NCBI RefSeq assembly: GCF_024172095.1
Contig: NZ_JAMZDX010000004.1
Coordinates: 62,001 to 126,000, forward strand
Reading direction: 5' to 3'
Length of the DNA: 64,000 nucleotides
From: Kitasatospora cinereorecta
GTDB lineage: Bacteria > Actinomycetota > Actinomycetes > Streptomycetales > Streptomycetaceae
Of this stretch, positions 16,589 through 25,495 are shown one piece after another; the stretch's first letter is position 1, and each line of letters opens with the position of its first letter. The notes below the pieces were generated by a model. That model saw only the letters and a list, made by a program, of their open reading frames with translations, did no database searches and was not told the DNA's origin. A program made the translations under genes and the position numbers.

Positions 16589-17278
16589 ATGGAGACGGCA
16601 TGGGTGGACCGTTCGGATCCCGACGTGATCGACCTGGTCCTCCGCGAAGGCGGCGGGTCGCTCCGGTACGCCGCCAGGAGTTCCCTCGATGCGGTACGTG
16701 CCGCGCCCCTGGCGTTCGTTTTCGGCGCGCTCCTCGCCCTGCCGGTCTACATCGTCATGCTGCTCGCCGGTACAGGGTGGGGCCCGGTCCGGGTGGCTGC
16801 CGGGATTGCCGGCGCGCTGTACGCCACCGTCCAGGCGCTGCTGACGGTGTCCTCGGCCTTCGTCCTGAATGTGCACCGGCTCCGGTTCTCCCCGGCCGCC
16901 GCGCCGGCCACCGTCGCCGTCGTCCGGGGTGCCCGCACGGGCCGGCCTAGGCCGCTCACCAAGGTACGGCGGATCCGGATCGACCACTCGACCGAGGAGC
17001 CGTACGACGGAGACCCGAGGCCCGAGACCGTCACGATCACACTGACCGTCCTGCTGGCGCACAGACGGATCCCACCCGCGACGCTGAGCCCGCAGATCGA
17101 CACAGCGGCCCTCCACCACGAACTGCACGAGTTCCTCGCCCCCGTCGTGCCGGTGGACCTGTTCGTCCGGCACCACCGACGGCCCGAGCCCCCTCCCCCT
17201 CAAGACAACCCGCACTCGCGGATCGAGTGGGGAGCGCTCGGCCACGGCGGCTCCACCGGCGGCGGAGGCGGCAGCTGA
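16589..17278 (+). CDS. Unknown two-helix membrane protein
   Basis: 229 residues. Two adjacent membrane segments, LAFVFGALLALPVYIVMLLA near residue 40 and GIAGALYATVQALLTVSSAFVL near 75, are followed by a cytosolic domain. That domain has a beta-rich core (KVRRIRIDHSTEEP and PETVTITLTVLLAHR) and a Pro/Gly-rich tail ending GGSTGGGGGS. Codon use is normal. I do not recognise a family. The ATG lies only a few bases after TAACGTTG, so the transcript may be leaderless. Confidence 0.7.
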   Translation: METAWVDRSDPDVIDLVLREGGGSLRYAARSSLDAVRAAPLAFVFGALLALPVYIVMLLAGTGWGPVRVAAGIAGALYATVQALLTVSSAFVLNVHRLRFSPAAAPATVAVVRGARTGRPRPLTKVRRIRIDHSTEEPYDGDPRPETVTITLTVLLAHRRIPPATLSPQIDTAALHHELHEFLAPVVPVDLFVRHHRRPEPPPPQDNPHSRIEWGALGHGGSTGGGGGS

Positions 17279-17918
17279 GATTCGGCTGCACGCCGGCGAC
17301 GCTCCGGAGCGCAGCATCAGCACCCTCAACGGGTGGCACGACCACGACGGCGCACCGGCAGCCGTCCGCGCCGTGGCCTGCCCCACTGACCGACATCAAC
17401 CACCCGAACCGGCGAGGTACCGACGGGAGGGCAGCCGCAGCAGCGCGCCGGGCCGGTCCGGCACCGACGGTCCGTACACCTGGACAGTGAGCCCTCCTGG
17501 GGCGCTCAGCCCTGTGCCAGGGCCGGGGTGTTGGTACGAGTGGTCACACGCCGAGCAACGGCAAGAGCCGACAGCAGCAAGCTGCCCAGGCCGGGCCTCT
17601 CCTGCCGCACCACGGAGATCGACAACCGCCACCGGTTGCGTTCCTGAGGCCCCGGGGAGGCCGGGAAGACGTAGGCCGAGGCTGTTTCGGCGGGCTGCGC
17701 GGCCCAGCCGAGCGGAAGGGATCGACCAGCCGGTCGGCGCCGTCGCTCTCGCCGGAACGGAACCCCGGCATGCCGCACGCGATGGGACCGGCCCTCAGGG
17801 AATGCGCCGACACGTTGACTTCAAGCCGCTCACAGCGTGTCCACCGCGGTTCCGCCGGTCTTTGTCGCCACCATCCCAGTACGAGTCCGTCAGTGAAGTA
17901 GCGAAGAGGAGAGAACCC
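17279..17918. other. 640-bp stretch without an intact gene
   Basis: Two scraps are visible. At 17386-17490 the plus strand reads TDINHPNRRGTDGR without a start codon; the 26-base word beneath it (17392-17417) recurs with one mismatch at the start of the small gene at 44100. On the minus strand near 17506-17660 a frame reads RNRWRLSISVVRQERPGLGS then LLLSALAVARRV, protein-like but not recognised and with no clear start. I see nothing else. Confidence 0.35.
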
Positions 17919-18242
17919 ATGTCTGTGATCATGAGCCTGGAGGCCGCCGGCGACCCGAAGGCGCTGGAACAGTACGCCACGGGCAACACGGAGAAGATGC
18001 AGCGCATCCTCGAAGCGGCAAAGCGCCACGGACTCATCGCGCACCGCTTCTACGGCTCCGACGACGGCAACAGCGTGCTGGTGCTGGACGAGTGGCCCGA
18101 CCGGCAGAGCTTCGAGTCGTTCTTCAAGGAGCAGGAGTCCGAGATCCAGCCGCTGTTCGAAGCCGCTCGAGTGACCGCAAAGATCGAGCCCACGCTCTGG
18201 CGAGAGCTCTCGACCCACGACGCCTACGGCTGGGGCGCCTGA
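17919..18242 (+). CDS. Dimeric alpha-beta barrel (ABM-like) protein
   Basis: 107 residues with a GAAGAGGAGAG ribosome site before the ATG. The sequence has the ferredoxin-like fold of antibiotic-biosynthesis-monooxygenase relatives: strand MSVIMSLEA, helix DPKALEQYATGNTEKMQRILEAAKR, strand HRFYGSDDGNSVLVLDEWPD, helix QSFESFFKE, and an end WRELSTHDAYGWGA. Close relatives in actinobacteria are annotated only as hypothetical. A catalytic role cannot be assumed; small-molecule binding or quinol oxidation is possible. Confidence 0.85.
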   Translation: MSVIMSLEAAGDPKALEQYATGNTEKMQRILEAAKRHGLIAHRFYGSDDGNSVLVLDEWPDRQSFESFFKEQESEIQPLFEAARVTAKIEPTLWRELSTHDAYGWGA

Positions 18243-18416
18243 GCCCAGCCGACTCTACGCAGAGCCTCCGCACCTTCCGGCTCAAGCCGCCGCCCGCCGT
18301 CCGGCGGCCGCCGGACGGCGGTCTCGACGGGCGTAATTCGCCTCGGCATCGGTGGCACGGCTGGCTCGGCCGAAATCCACAGGATCACGGACCACTACAG
18401 CTTCAACGAGTATGAC

Positions 18417-19229
18417 GTGATCACGCTCGGAGGCGTGAGTGCGTACGACGGTCATGCCGCCGTTCTCACCCGTCTGGAGGCGGAGTTCGGGGTGCACCCG
18501 TCGTTCGAGGCCTTGCTCGCCCGGGCAGTCGTCCGCGCTGACGGGAGACACGCCGACTGGGGGGAGGCGATGGCCGTGCTCGCCGACCGGCTCGACGAGG
18601 AGACATGGGAGGCGAACCTGGCGTTGCGCTCCAGTCCCGATCCCCTACGCCGGCTGTTCGCTGCGGGCGTCGTGCGGCTCGTTGCCATCCGCGACCGTCC
18701 GATCCTCTCGGGGGTGTGCCCGTTCGAGCGACGGGCGCTGGACGTCCTCCTTCCGTGGGTCGTCGAGGAGACGGACACGGCGGTGCTCGCGGTGCTGCGC
18801 GGGTTGACCGAACTCGACGACCCGAGGATCGAGGAGGCGGGGCTTGCCTTCCGCGCGCGCCCCGACCCGCAGGTGCGCATCCAGGTGCCGTGGGCACTGC
18901 ACCGGACGCGATACGCCTACACCCACCCTGAGGCATTGGACGTGCTCGCCGCACTGGCCCGCGACCCCGACGCCGGCGTCCGCAGGACCGTGTGCGAGCG
19001 ACTCTACGCATTCGAGAGCCGCAGTCCTGCCGTCGCCGACATCCTGGCCGGATTCCTCGACGAAGACGACCAGCTGGTCCGCATCAAGGCCGTCAGCGGC
19101 CTCGCCGACGCCGACGACCCCCGCTGCGTGGAGGGCGCCCGCCTGATCGACCCGATCGATCGAACGGAGTGGGCGGACACCTGGCTGCTGGACGCGGTGT
19201 CACGCTACGAGCAGCGCCGTGACGGCTGA
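18417..19229 (+). CDS. HEAT-repeat domain protein, N-terminus possibly lost
   Basis: 270 residues from GTG 18417, the only available start. At least four helical HEAT-like repeats are seen: VEETDTAVLAVLRGLTELDDPRIEEAGLAF, RPDPQVRIQVPWALHR, RDPDAGVRRTVCERLYAFE, and DEDDQLVRIKAVSGLADADDPRCVEGA, ending DTWLLDAVSRYEQRRDG. Such scaffolds bind proteins or act like phycobilisome-lyase relatives. The bases just upstream of the start continue in frame as SAEIHRITDHYSFNEYDV, which also looks like real protein, but no start codon precedes it. The gene may therefore be truncated or frameshifted at its 5' end. Confidence 0.7.
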   Translation: MITLGGVSAYDGHAAVLTRLEAEFGVHPSFEALLARAVVRADGRHADWGEAMAVLADRLDEETWEANLALRSSPDPLRRLFAAGVVRLVAIRDRPILSGVCPFERRALDVLLPWVVEETDTAVLAVLRGLTELDDPRIEEAGLAFRARPDPQVRIQVPWALHRTRYAYTHPEALDVLAALARDPDAGVRRTVCERLYAFESRSPAVADILAGFLDEDDQLVRIKAVSGLADADDPRCVEGARLIDPIDRTEWADTWLLDAVSRYEQRRDG

Positions 19230-20242
19230 AGCAGGCCACCGTACTACCTGACGCTCTACCCGAGATGGTTCACCAGGCTCTCGTGCCGCGTCGGCGAGGG
19301 GTCGTCCGCCCCAGCGGATGCCATTCTCGCTGCGGATACGGGCGCGTTGGGTCCGCGCCGCATCCGGTGCAGTCGCCGGGCCGTCCACGGTTCCGCCGGC
19401 GATGAGGTGGGCGAGCAGGCGGGGTAGGAGTCCGGGCTCCATGCGCCGCAGTTCGTCCAGCGCGTCGAGTTCGGCCACCTGCTCGGGGTTGAGGTTGTCG
19501 GCCTGCTGCGCTGGTGCCTGAGGTACCCCGGGCTGACGCCCAGGCGCAGCGAGGTGCGCCGAGGGCGGCCGTCGTGTCGACGTACGCCGCCCGGAGCCGC
19601 CTGTGAATGGGTCGAGGCAGGGGCGTGCTCGTGCCGCGGTCGGCCCGCCAGCAGTCGTACCCGGGCACTAACCTCCTCCGCCGCGTAGGCGATCTTCACC
19701 GTGGAGTACCAGGTCGGCCGGGAGCCGTCCGCGGTGAACGGGCCGGGGAGCAGCGGGTTCGTCTCGATGTCGGACAGGTCGACCGGCCATGGGCCGGGGC
19801 GTTCGGGTCCAGGACCGGGTGCAGTTCGTGGACCGCCTCCGACCGGCGCGGCAACAGCCGGCCCGCGGGCGGCGAGGAACGCCACCCCGGCTCTCGGGGG
19901 CGGGCCAGGTCGGCCTGGGCGTACCGGACTTGAGTCGATCGGTCCGGCAGTCGGTGCGTCCCGGTGTGGGGCGACCTCGATGCGAGTCGTCCCATACGGG
20001 AGCCCTCGCGATGTGTACGTATCCGTTGAACCGGGGCTACGGATGGCAACCCTGACGGTTCCTCGGCGAGGATTCCGCCCGGCGGTACGTAGTGACATGC
20101 GCACGCCAGTCACTGCTGCGTAACACACGGCGCATCTCCAGTCCCGTCCGAGCGGCAACCGGGCCGTCCGGCCGTCACCGGCCCCACTCCGGGCCATCGC
20201 AGAAGGAGTTCCGTTGTTACGGTCCCCCGCAGGGTCGCTGCC
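19230..20242. other. About 1 kb of decayed minus-strand coding sequence
   Basis: No intact gene. Minus-strand fragments in different frames look like former protein. Near 19690-19800 one reads DLSDIETNPLLPGPFTADGS followed by RPTWYSTVKIAYAAEEV. Near 19330-19530 another reads QQADNLNPEQVAELDALDEL then RRMEPGLLPRLLAHLIAGG and QRARIRSENGIRWGG. Their order and strand agree with one broken gene, which I do not recognise. From about 19800 to 20240 I see nothing convincing. Confidence 0.4.
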
Positions 20243-20520
20243 GTGAGCGTCTGGATCGCCGGCGCCACCCGGACCGCGGCCGCGCTGCAGCCGGGCGCGC
20301 GCGAGGCGCCGAAGCCGCGTTCGGTGCTCGAGGACGCCGACCGCTCCCCGCACAGCCACAGCCACACCCGCGACGACCGGACCTTCGCCGGCCTGCCCGT
20401 CCTCGGCGGCGACCCGGTCGCGCACACCACCCCCGACGGCTCGGTCAAGGGCGTCGACAACGCCACCGCCGGCCCGGTCGTGGTGGCCTCCGCCATCCCC
20501 GTCTCTCACTCCCACAAGGA
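20243..20520 (+). pseudogene. Propeptide fragment of an M4 metallopeptidase
   Basis: The plus strand reads HTRDDRTFAGLPVLGGDPVA followed by HTTPDGSVKGVDNATAGPVV, a clear FTP (fungalysin/thermolysin propeptide) segment: Streptomyces M4 proteases have HxRYxRTYxGLPVLGGDLVVH at this place. The upstream and downstream parts of such a gene are missing, and the frame ends against the next gene. It stands directly before an intact M4-type gene, whose own propeptide has ERTYRGLPVVGGDAVVLADGEG, so it may be the end of a deletion between two tandem protease genes. Confidence 0.65.
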
Positions 20521-20526
20521 GCCACG

Positions 20527-23500
20527 GTGTTAAGAAACTTCGCCATTGCCGGCGTCGCGCTGGCGGTGACCCTCGGTGTGACAGCGCTGCCCGCAGCCTC
20601 CGCCGCCGCGGCCGACTCCCGCGCAACCGCCGAGGCCCCCGCGCCCACCCCGTTCAGCCGGGCGGTGGCGGCGGCCGACCAGGCCGTCAACAGCGGGTTC
20701 GACGCGCTGGCCAAGGGCCCGTCCGAGGAGTACGCCCGCGGCCAGGTCACCCCCTGGATCAACAGCCTCTACTCGGTCGCCTACGAGCGCACCTACCGCG
20801 GTCTGCCGGTCGTCGGCGGTGACGCGGTCGTCCTCGCGGACGGCGAGGGCAAGGTCCGCGCCGTCTCCTCGGCCACCACGGCGAGGATCGACGTCTCCAC
20901 CGAGGCCCGGATCACCGCGGCCGCTGCCGAGCAGACCAGCCGGGCGCAGCTGAAGTCGGTCGACAAGGCGGAGGCGCCCCGCCTCGTCGTCCACGTGGCG
21001 AACAACGAGGCGCGGCTGGCCTGGGAGACGGTCCTCACCGGCCGCACCGAGACCGCGCCGAGCCGCCTGCACGTCTGGGTGGACGCCATCAGCCGCGAGG
21101 TCCTCGCCACCGACGACGAGGTCGAGGCCGCCACCGGGTCCAGCAAGTGGAACGGTCCCAACCCGCTGACCATCAACTCCACCAAGTCGGGCAGCACGTT
21201 CTCGCTGCGCGACCCGAGCCGCCCCGGCCTGTACTGCGCCGACGACTTCGGCGACGTCTTCACCAAGTCCACGGACTCCTGGGGCAACGGCAATCCCACC
21301 AGCAAGGAGACCGGCTGCGTCGATGCGATGTGGGCGGCCGAAAAAGAGTGGGACATGCTCAAGAACTGGCTGGGCCGCAACGGCCACGACGGCAACGGCG
21401 GCACCTGGCCGATCCTCGTCGGCATCACCGAGAACAACGCCTACTGGAACGGCTCCAGCGTCAACATCGGTTACAACCCGGCCGGCGAGTGGATCGCCTC
21501 GATGGACGTCGTCGGCCACGAGTTCGGCCACGGCATCGACCAGTACACGCCCGGCGGCTTCGACCACGAGAGCGGGATCGGCGAGGCCACCGGCGACATC
21601 TTCGGCGCGCTGACCGAGGCGTACGCCAACGAGCCCGCCCCGTACGACACCCCGGACTACCTGGTCGGCGACAAGTCCAACATCCTGGGCACCGGCCCGA
21701 TCCGCAACATGTACGACCCCGCGCAGCTCGGTCACCCGAACTGCTACTCCTCGGCGATCCCGAACACCCCGGACCACGAAGCCGCCGGCGTGATGAACCA
21801 CTGGTTCTACCTACTGGCCGAGGGCTCGGCCCCCGGCGGCGGCAAGCCCAATAGCCCGACCTGCAACGCCTCCACGGTCACCGGCATCGGCATCCAGAAC
21901 GCCGGCAGGATCTTCTACGGCGGCATGCTGCTCAAGACCAGCGGCATCACGTACGCGAAGTACCGCACCGCGACCCTGACGGCCGCGAAGAACCTCGACG
22001 CGACCTGTGGTCTGTTCAACAAGGCCAAGGCCGCCTGGGACGCGGTCAACGTACCCACGCAGAGCGGCGACCCGACCTGCTCCGGCAACCCGGCACAGGA
22101 CTTCTCGATGTCGGTCAGCCCCTCCACGGGCAGCGTGGACCCGGGCGCCTCGGCGACCGCCACGGTCTCCACCACGACCACCAGCGGCTCCGCCCAGACG
22201 GTCAAGCTGAGCGCCACCGGCGCCCCGGCGGGGGTCACGGTCTCCTTCAGCCCGGCCTCGGTCACCTCGGGCAAGAGCTCGACGATGACCGTCGCCACCA
22301 CGTCGTCGGCGGCCCCCGGCACGTACACGATCACCGTGAAGGGCGACGGCGCGACCGGGCACACCACGCAGTACAAGCTGACGATCAAGGGCGCGGGCGG
22401 CTGCACCGGCACGCAGGTCGTCACCAACGGCGGCTTCGAGAGCGGCAGTTCGCCGTGGACCGGGGACACCGGCGTCATCGGTGCCAAGAGCGGCCAGAGC
22501 GCGCACACTGGCGCCCGGTTCGCTTGGCTCGGCGGCCAGGGCCACGCGGCCACCGGCACCCTCAACCAGTCGGTGACCATCCCGGCGGGTTGCGCCAAGG
22601 CCACCCTGACGTACTGGCTGCACATCGACACCGCCGAGAGCGGCTCCACCGCTTACGACACGTTCGAGGTCAAGGTCAACGGCACCGGCACCGGCAAGAC
22701 GACCCTGTCCAACGTCGACGCGGCGACCGGCTACACCAAGCGCACGCTGGACCTCAGCTCCTACGCCGGCCGGACGGTCCCCCTGGCCTTCACCGCCACC
22801 GAGGACTCCAGCCAGCAGACCAGCTTCGTCCTGGACGACGTGTCCCTCGACGTCTCCGGCGGCCCGACCCCGCCGTCCGACGGCACGCGTACGCCCAGCA
22901 AGCCCGGGTACACCGTCAACCTCACCAGCGACTCCACGGGGCAGAACTGGACCGGTCACGAGAGCGTGGCCTTCACCAACACCTCGGCCACCCCGCTCAA
23001 CGAGGTCTACCTGCGGCTGTGGGACAACTACCACGGCACCTGCCCGACCACCCCGATCACCGTCACCAAGGTGACCGGCGGCACCGCGGGCGCACTCAGC
23101 GTCAACTGCACCGCCCTCAAGGTCACCCTGCCCGCCCCGCTGAACCAGGGCCAGTCCACGTCGGTCGGCTTCGACCTCTCCATAGCCGTACCGAGCGGCG
23201 CCGACCGCTTCGGCCACGACGGGGCGTTCAGCTTCATCGGCAACGCGCTGCCGGTGCTCGCGGTCCGCGACGGCGCGGGCTGGCACCTGGACCCGTACAC
23301 GGACAACGGCGAGTCCTTCTACTCCCTCGCCGCCGACTTCACGGTGACCCTGGACCACCCCACGTCCCTGTCCGTCCCGGCCACCGGCACCTCGGTGGAC
23401 ACCCCGGGCACCTCCGGCCGTACGGTCACCAAGGCCACCGCGACGAGCGTGCGCGACTTCGCCTGGGCCGCGGGTCCGTTCGCCAAGATCTCGGGCACGT

Positions 23501-24138
23501 CGGCCGCCGGCACCAAGATCAACGTGTACTCGGTCTCCGGCACCAGCACCTCCGACGCGAAGTCGATGCTCGACACCGCCAAGACCGCCGTGGACGCGCA
23601 CGCGGCACGCTTCGGCGCCTACCCGTACGGCGAACTCGACGTGGTCCTCGACGACTTCTTCTGGTTCGGCGGCATGGAGTACCCCGGCTTCGTCCTGGAC
23701 CAGGTCAGCAGCGAGGCCCTGACCCACGAGATCGGCCACCAGTGGTGGTACGGCATCGTCGGCGACGACGAGTACAACAGCCCCTGGCTGGACGAGTCGT
23801 TCACCTCCTACGCCACCGACCTCGCCCTCGGCGAGACCGGCACCGGCTGCTGGAACAACGTCCACTGGAGCTCCCCGGACGAGAAGATCACCAACTCCAT
23901 GGCCTACTGGGACGCCAACTCCTCCCGCTACTCCACCGTCGTGTACGGCTACGGCAGGTGCGCCCTGCACGACCTGCGCCGCCTCATCGGCGACACCGCC
24001 ATGACCAAGCTCCTCAAGGACTACGCGACGAGCCACCGGTACGGCATCTCCACCACCGCCGACTTCAAGGCGGCAGCACAGGCGGCGACCACCACCGACC
24101 TGACCTCGTTCTGGTCGACGCACCGGATCGAGGGGTGA
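20527..24138 (+). CDS. Secreted M4 thermolysin-like / M1 aminopeptidase fusion metallopeptidase
   Basis: 1203 residues with AAGGAG before the GTG start. Order: signal peptide (1-30), FTP/PepSY-type propeptide (about 60-200), M4 catalytic domain, an Ig-like segment (about 520-625), a carbohydrate-binding-like jelly roll (NGGFESGSSPWTG, about 635-775), then an M1 peptidase half. In the M4 part the zinc site is HEFGH at 331-335 with Glu353 in GEATGD, and DHEAAGVMNHWFYL holds the catalytic His. In the M1 part the exopeptidase motif GGMEYPG lies near 1048, the zinc site is HEIGH at 1067-1071, and Glu1090 follows exactly 18 residues after the second His. No stop or frameshift lies between the halves. 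Both sites look complete, so the enzyme could combine endo- and exopeptidase activity outside the cell. Confidence 0.92.
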   Translation: MLRNFAIAGVALAVTLGVTALPAASAAAADSRATAEAPAPTPFSRAVAAADQAVNSGFDALAKGPSEEYARGQVTPWINSLYSVAYERTYRGLPVVGGDAVVLADGEGKVRAVSSATTARIDVSTEARITAAAAEQTSRAQLKSVDKAEAPRLVVHVANNEARLAWETVLTGRTETAPSRLHVWVDAISREVLATDDEVEAATGSSKWNGPNPLTINSTKSGSTFSLRDPSRPGLYCADDFGDVFTKSTDSWGNGNPTSKETGCVDAMWAAEKEWDMLKNWLGRNGHDGNGGTWPILVGITENNAYWNGSSVNIGYNPAGEWIASMDVVGHEFGHGIDQYTPGGFDHESGIGEATGDIFGALTEAYANEPAPYDTPDYLVGDKSNILGTGPIRNMYDPAQLGHPNCYSSAIPNTPDHEAAGVMNHWFYLLAEGSAPGGGKPNSPTCNASTVTGIGIQNAGRIFYGGMLLKTSGITYAKYRTATLTAAKNLDATCGLFNKAKAAWDAVNVPTQSGDPTCSGNPAQDFSMSVSPSTGSVDPGASATATVSTTTTSGSAQTVKLSATGAPAGVTVSFSPASVTSGKSSTMTVATTSSAAPGTYTITVKGDGATGHTTQYKLTIKGAGGCTGTQVVTNGGFESGSSPWTGDTGVIGAKSGQSAHTGARFAWLGGQGHAATGTLNQSVTIPAGCAKATLTYWLHIDTAESGSTAYDTFEVKVNGTGTGKTTLSNVDAATGYTKRTLDLSSYAGRTVPLAFTATEDSSQQTSFVLDDVSLDVSGGPTPPSDGTRTPSKPGYTVNLTSDSTGQNWTGHESVAFTNTSATPLNEVYLRLWDNYHGTCPTTPITVTKVTGGTAGALSVNCTALKVTLPAPLNQGQSTSVGFDLSIAVPSGADRFGHDGAFSFIGNALPVLAVRDGAGWHLDPYTDNGESFYSLAADFTVTLDHPTSLSVPATGTSVDTPGTSGRTVTKATATSVRDFAWAAGPFAKISGTSAAGTKINVYSVSGTSTSDAKSMLDTAKTAVDAHAARFGAYPYGELDVVLDDFFWFGGMEYPGFVLDQVSSEALTHEIGHQWWYGIVGDDEYNSPWLDESFTSYATDLALGETGTGCWNNVHWSSPDEKITNSMAYWDANSSRYSTVVYGYGRCALHDLRRLIGDTAMTKLLKDYATSHRYGISTTADFKAAAQAATTTDLTSFWSTHRIEG

Positions 24139-24434
24139 TGCGGACCGCACCCACGCGGTGAGCCAAGTCCCGCCGCCCGCCGCCCCGCTCCGGCCCGCCT
24201 CGCGCGGATCCGGGACGGGGCGGTGGCACGCGAACCGGGTCGACGCCACCCGGGTCCGACCTGTGGAAACCTGGTGGCCGGCCGCAGCAGGCCCGGTCGT
24301 CGGCCTGCCGTGGAACGGCTCTAGCCGAACCCGGCGAGAGCCGCACGCCGGACACCAGCGTCCCGCGCGGTGGGGGGTTGTGGCGTGGCGGACCGACCGG
24401 CCCGGCCTGGCGTCGTGTGAGGGCACGCGGCCGG
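24139..24434. other. Convergent intergenic region
   Basis: About 296 bp between the convergent ends of the peptidase and SnoaL genes. I see no coding signal and no hairpin followed by a T run. Confidence 0.4.
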
Positions 24435-24848
24435 TCACGCCCGGGTGGTGGCCTCGTCGTTGGTCGGGCCGGCTGCGGACATGATGGCCTGCCAGGGGCC
24501 GGAGTCGAAGATGAGCGTGATCGAGGTGATCCGGCCGCTGTCGAGCCGGAAGTGCTCGGCCGTGTGCTGGGTGATGCCGACGGCCGGGACGGTGTGGACG
24601 TCGTAGACCAGGGTGGCCTCGGTCTCGCCGTACAGCTCGCTGATCAGTTCCACCCCGGTGACGATGCCCAGGAGCCCGTCCAGGCCGTCGAGGTGGCCGG
24701 TCGGGCTGTCGGAGGTGATGAACGGACTGCGGAAGCCGAAGCCTTCGCCGATCTGTGCCGCGGCTGTGGCGACGTCTCCCCGAAACCGGGCCTCGTGGTA
24801 GGCCCTGACGGTACGTCGGGTGGCTGCGGTGGCCGAGCCGGTGGTCAT
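24435..24848 (-). CDS. SnoaL-like (NTF2-fold) protein
   Basis: 137 residues of the NTF2/SnoaL superfamily: an N-terminal helix (TRRTVRAYHEARFRGDVATAAAQI), a segment FGFRSPFITSDSPTGHLDGLDGLLG, then beta strands ATLVYDVHTVPAVGITQHTAEHFRLDSGRITSITLIFDSGPW. Proteins of this fold are small hydrolases, isomerases or binding proteins; no catalytic residues can be assigned. It starts 22 bp after the MarR gene and is probably cotranscribed with it. Confidence 0.88.
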   Translation of the reverse strand: MTTGSATAATRRTVRAYHEARFRGDVATAAAQIGEGFGFRSPFITSDSPTGHLDGLDGLLGIVTGVELISELYGETEATLVYDVHTVPAVGITQHTAEHFRLDSGRITSITLIFDSGPWQAIMSAAGPTNDEATTRA

Positions 24849-24870
24849 ACGGTGCTCCGTCGTTGTCGGT

Positions 24871-25485
24871 TCAGGGGGCCGGCTGGTCGCGCGGGGCCGC
24901 GCTCAGGTACTGCTCGATGCGTTGCTGGTTCCGGACCACGCGAAGGCACAGGTCGCGGAACCGGGCGAGTTCGTCCTCGGTGAAGCCCTGGAAGACGGCG
25001 GACATGGCGCGCTGCGTCGGCTGCCGGAAGGAGTCCAGCCAGTCGCGGCCGGCCTCGGTAATCACGACCCGGACCGACCGGCGGTCACGCCGGTCCTGGA
25101 CCCGCTGCGCCAGCCCGTCACGCTCGAGCGTGTCGACCAGGCCGCTGACGTTCCGGGAACTCACCCCCGCCGCGCGGGCCAGTTCGCCGATGCTCAGCCC
25201 CTCGTCCGGGGCCGTACCCAGGCGTGCGAGGACGTCGAGCGCCCCCGCGCTGAGCCCACGTCCCCCCGCACCGTGCGACCGCAGCCGGTCGACCGCCTGC
25301 GACGCCGACCGGAGGGCTGCGGCCGCCTCCAGCGCGAGGGTGTCCTCGCCCGCCGCGAACGCCTGCATGGAGTCCCGGACGCCGGGGTCGTAGAGGTCGG
25401 TGTGGCCATCGGCAGCACGGCCGGCAGCCGGCCGGATCCCCTCCGGCCGGGAGGGCGGCCCGTTCGGCGAACGCGACCGGTTCAT
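24871..25485 (-). CDS. MarR family transcriptional regulator
   Basis: 204 residues, longer than most MarR proteins because of a 35-residue Pro/Arg-rich N-terminal extension. The winged helix is LSIGELARAAGVSSRNVSGLVDTLERDGLAQRVQDRRDRRSVRVVITEAGRDWL near residues 98-150. An internal start at the Met of MQAFAAGEDTL would give a standard-length protein. It lies 10 bp after the DUF2182 gene and 22 bp before the SnoaL gene, so the three probably form one operon. Confidence 0.9.
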   Translation of the reverse strand: MNRSRSPNGPPSRPEGIRPAAGRAADGHTDLYDPGVRDSMQAFAAGEDTLALEAAAALRSASQAVDRLRSHGAGGRGLSAGALDVLARLGTAPDEGLSIGELARAAGVSSRNVSGLVDTLERDGLAQRVQDRRDRRSVRVVITEAGRDWLDSFRQPTQRAMSAVFQGFTEDELARFRDLCLRVVRNQQRIEQYLSAAPRDQPAP

Positions 25486-25495
25486 CGGCGCGGAG

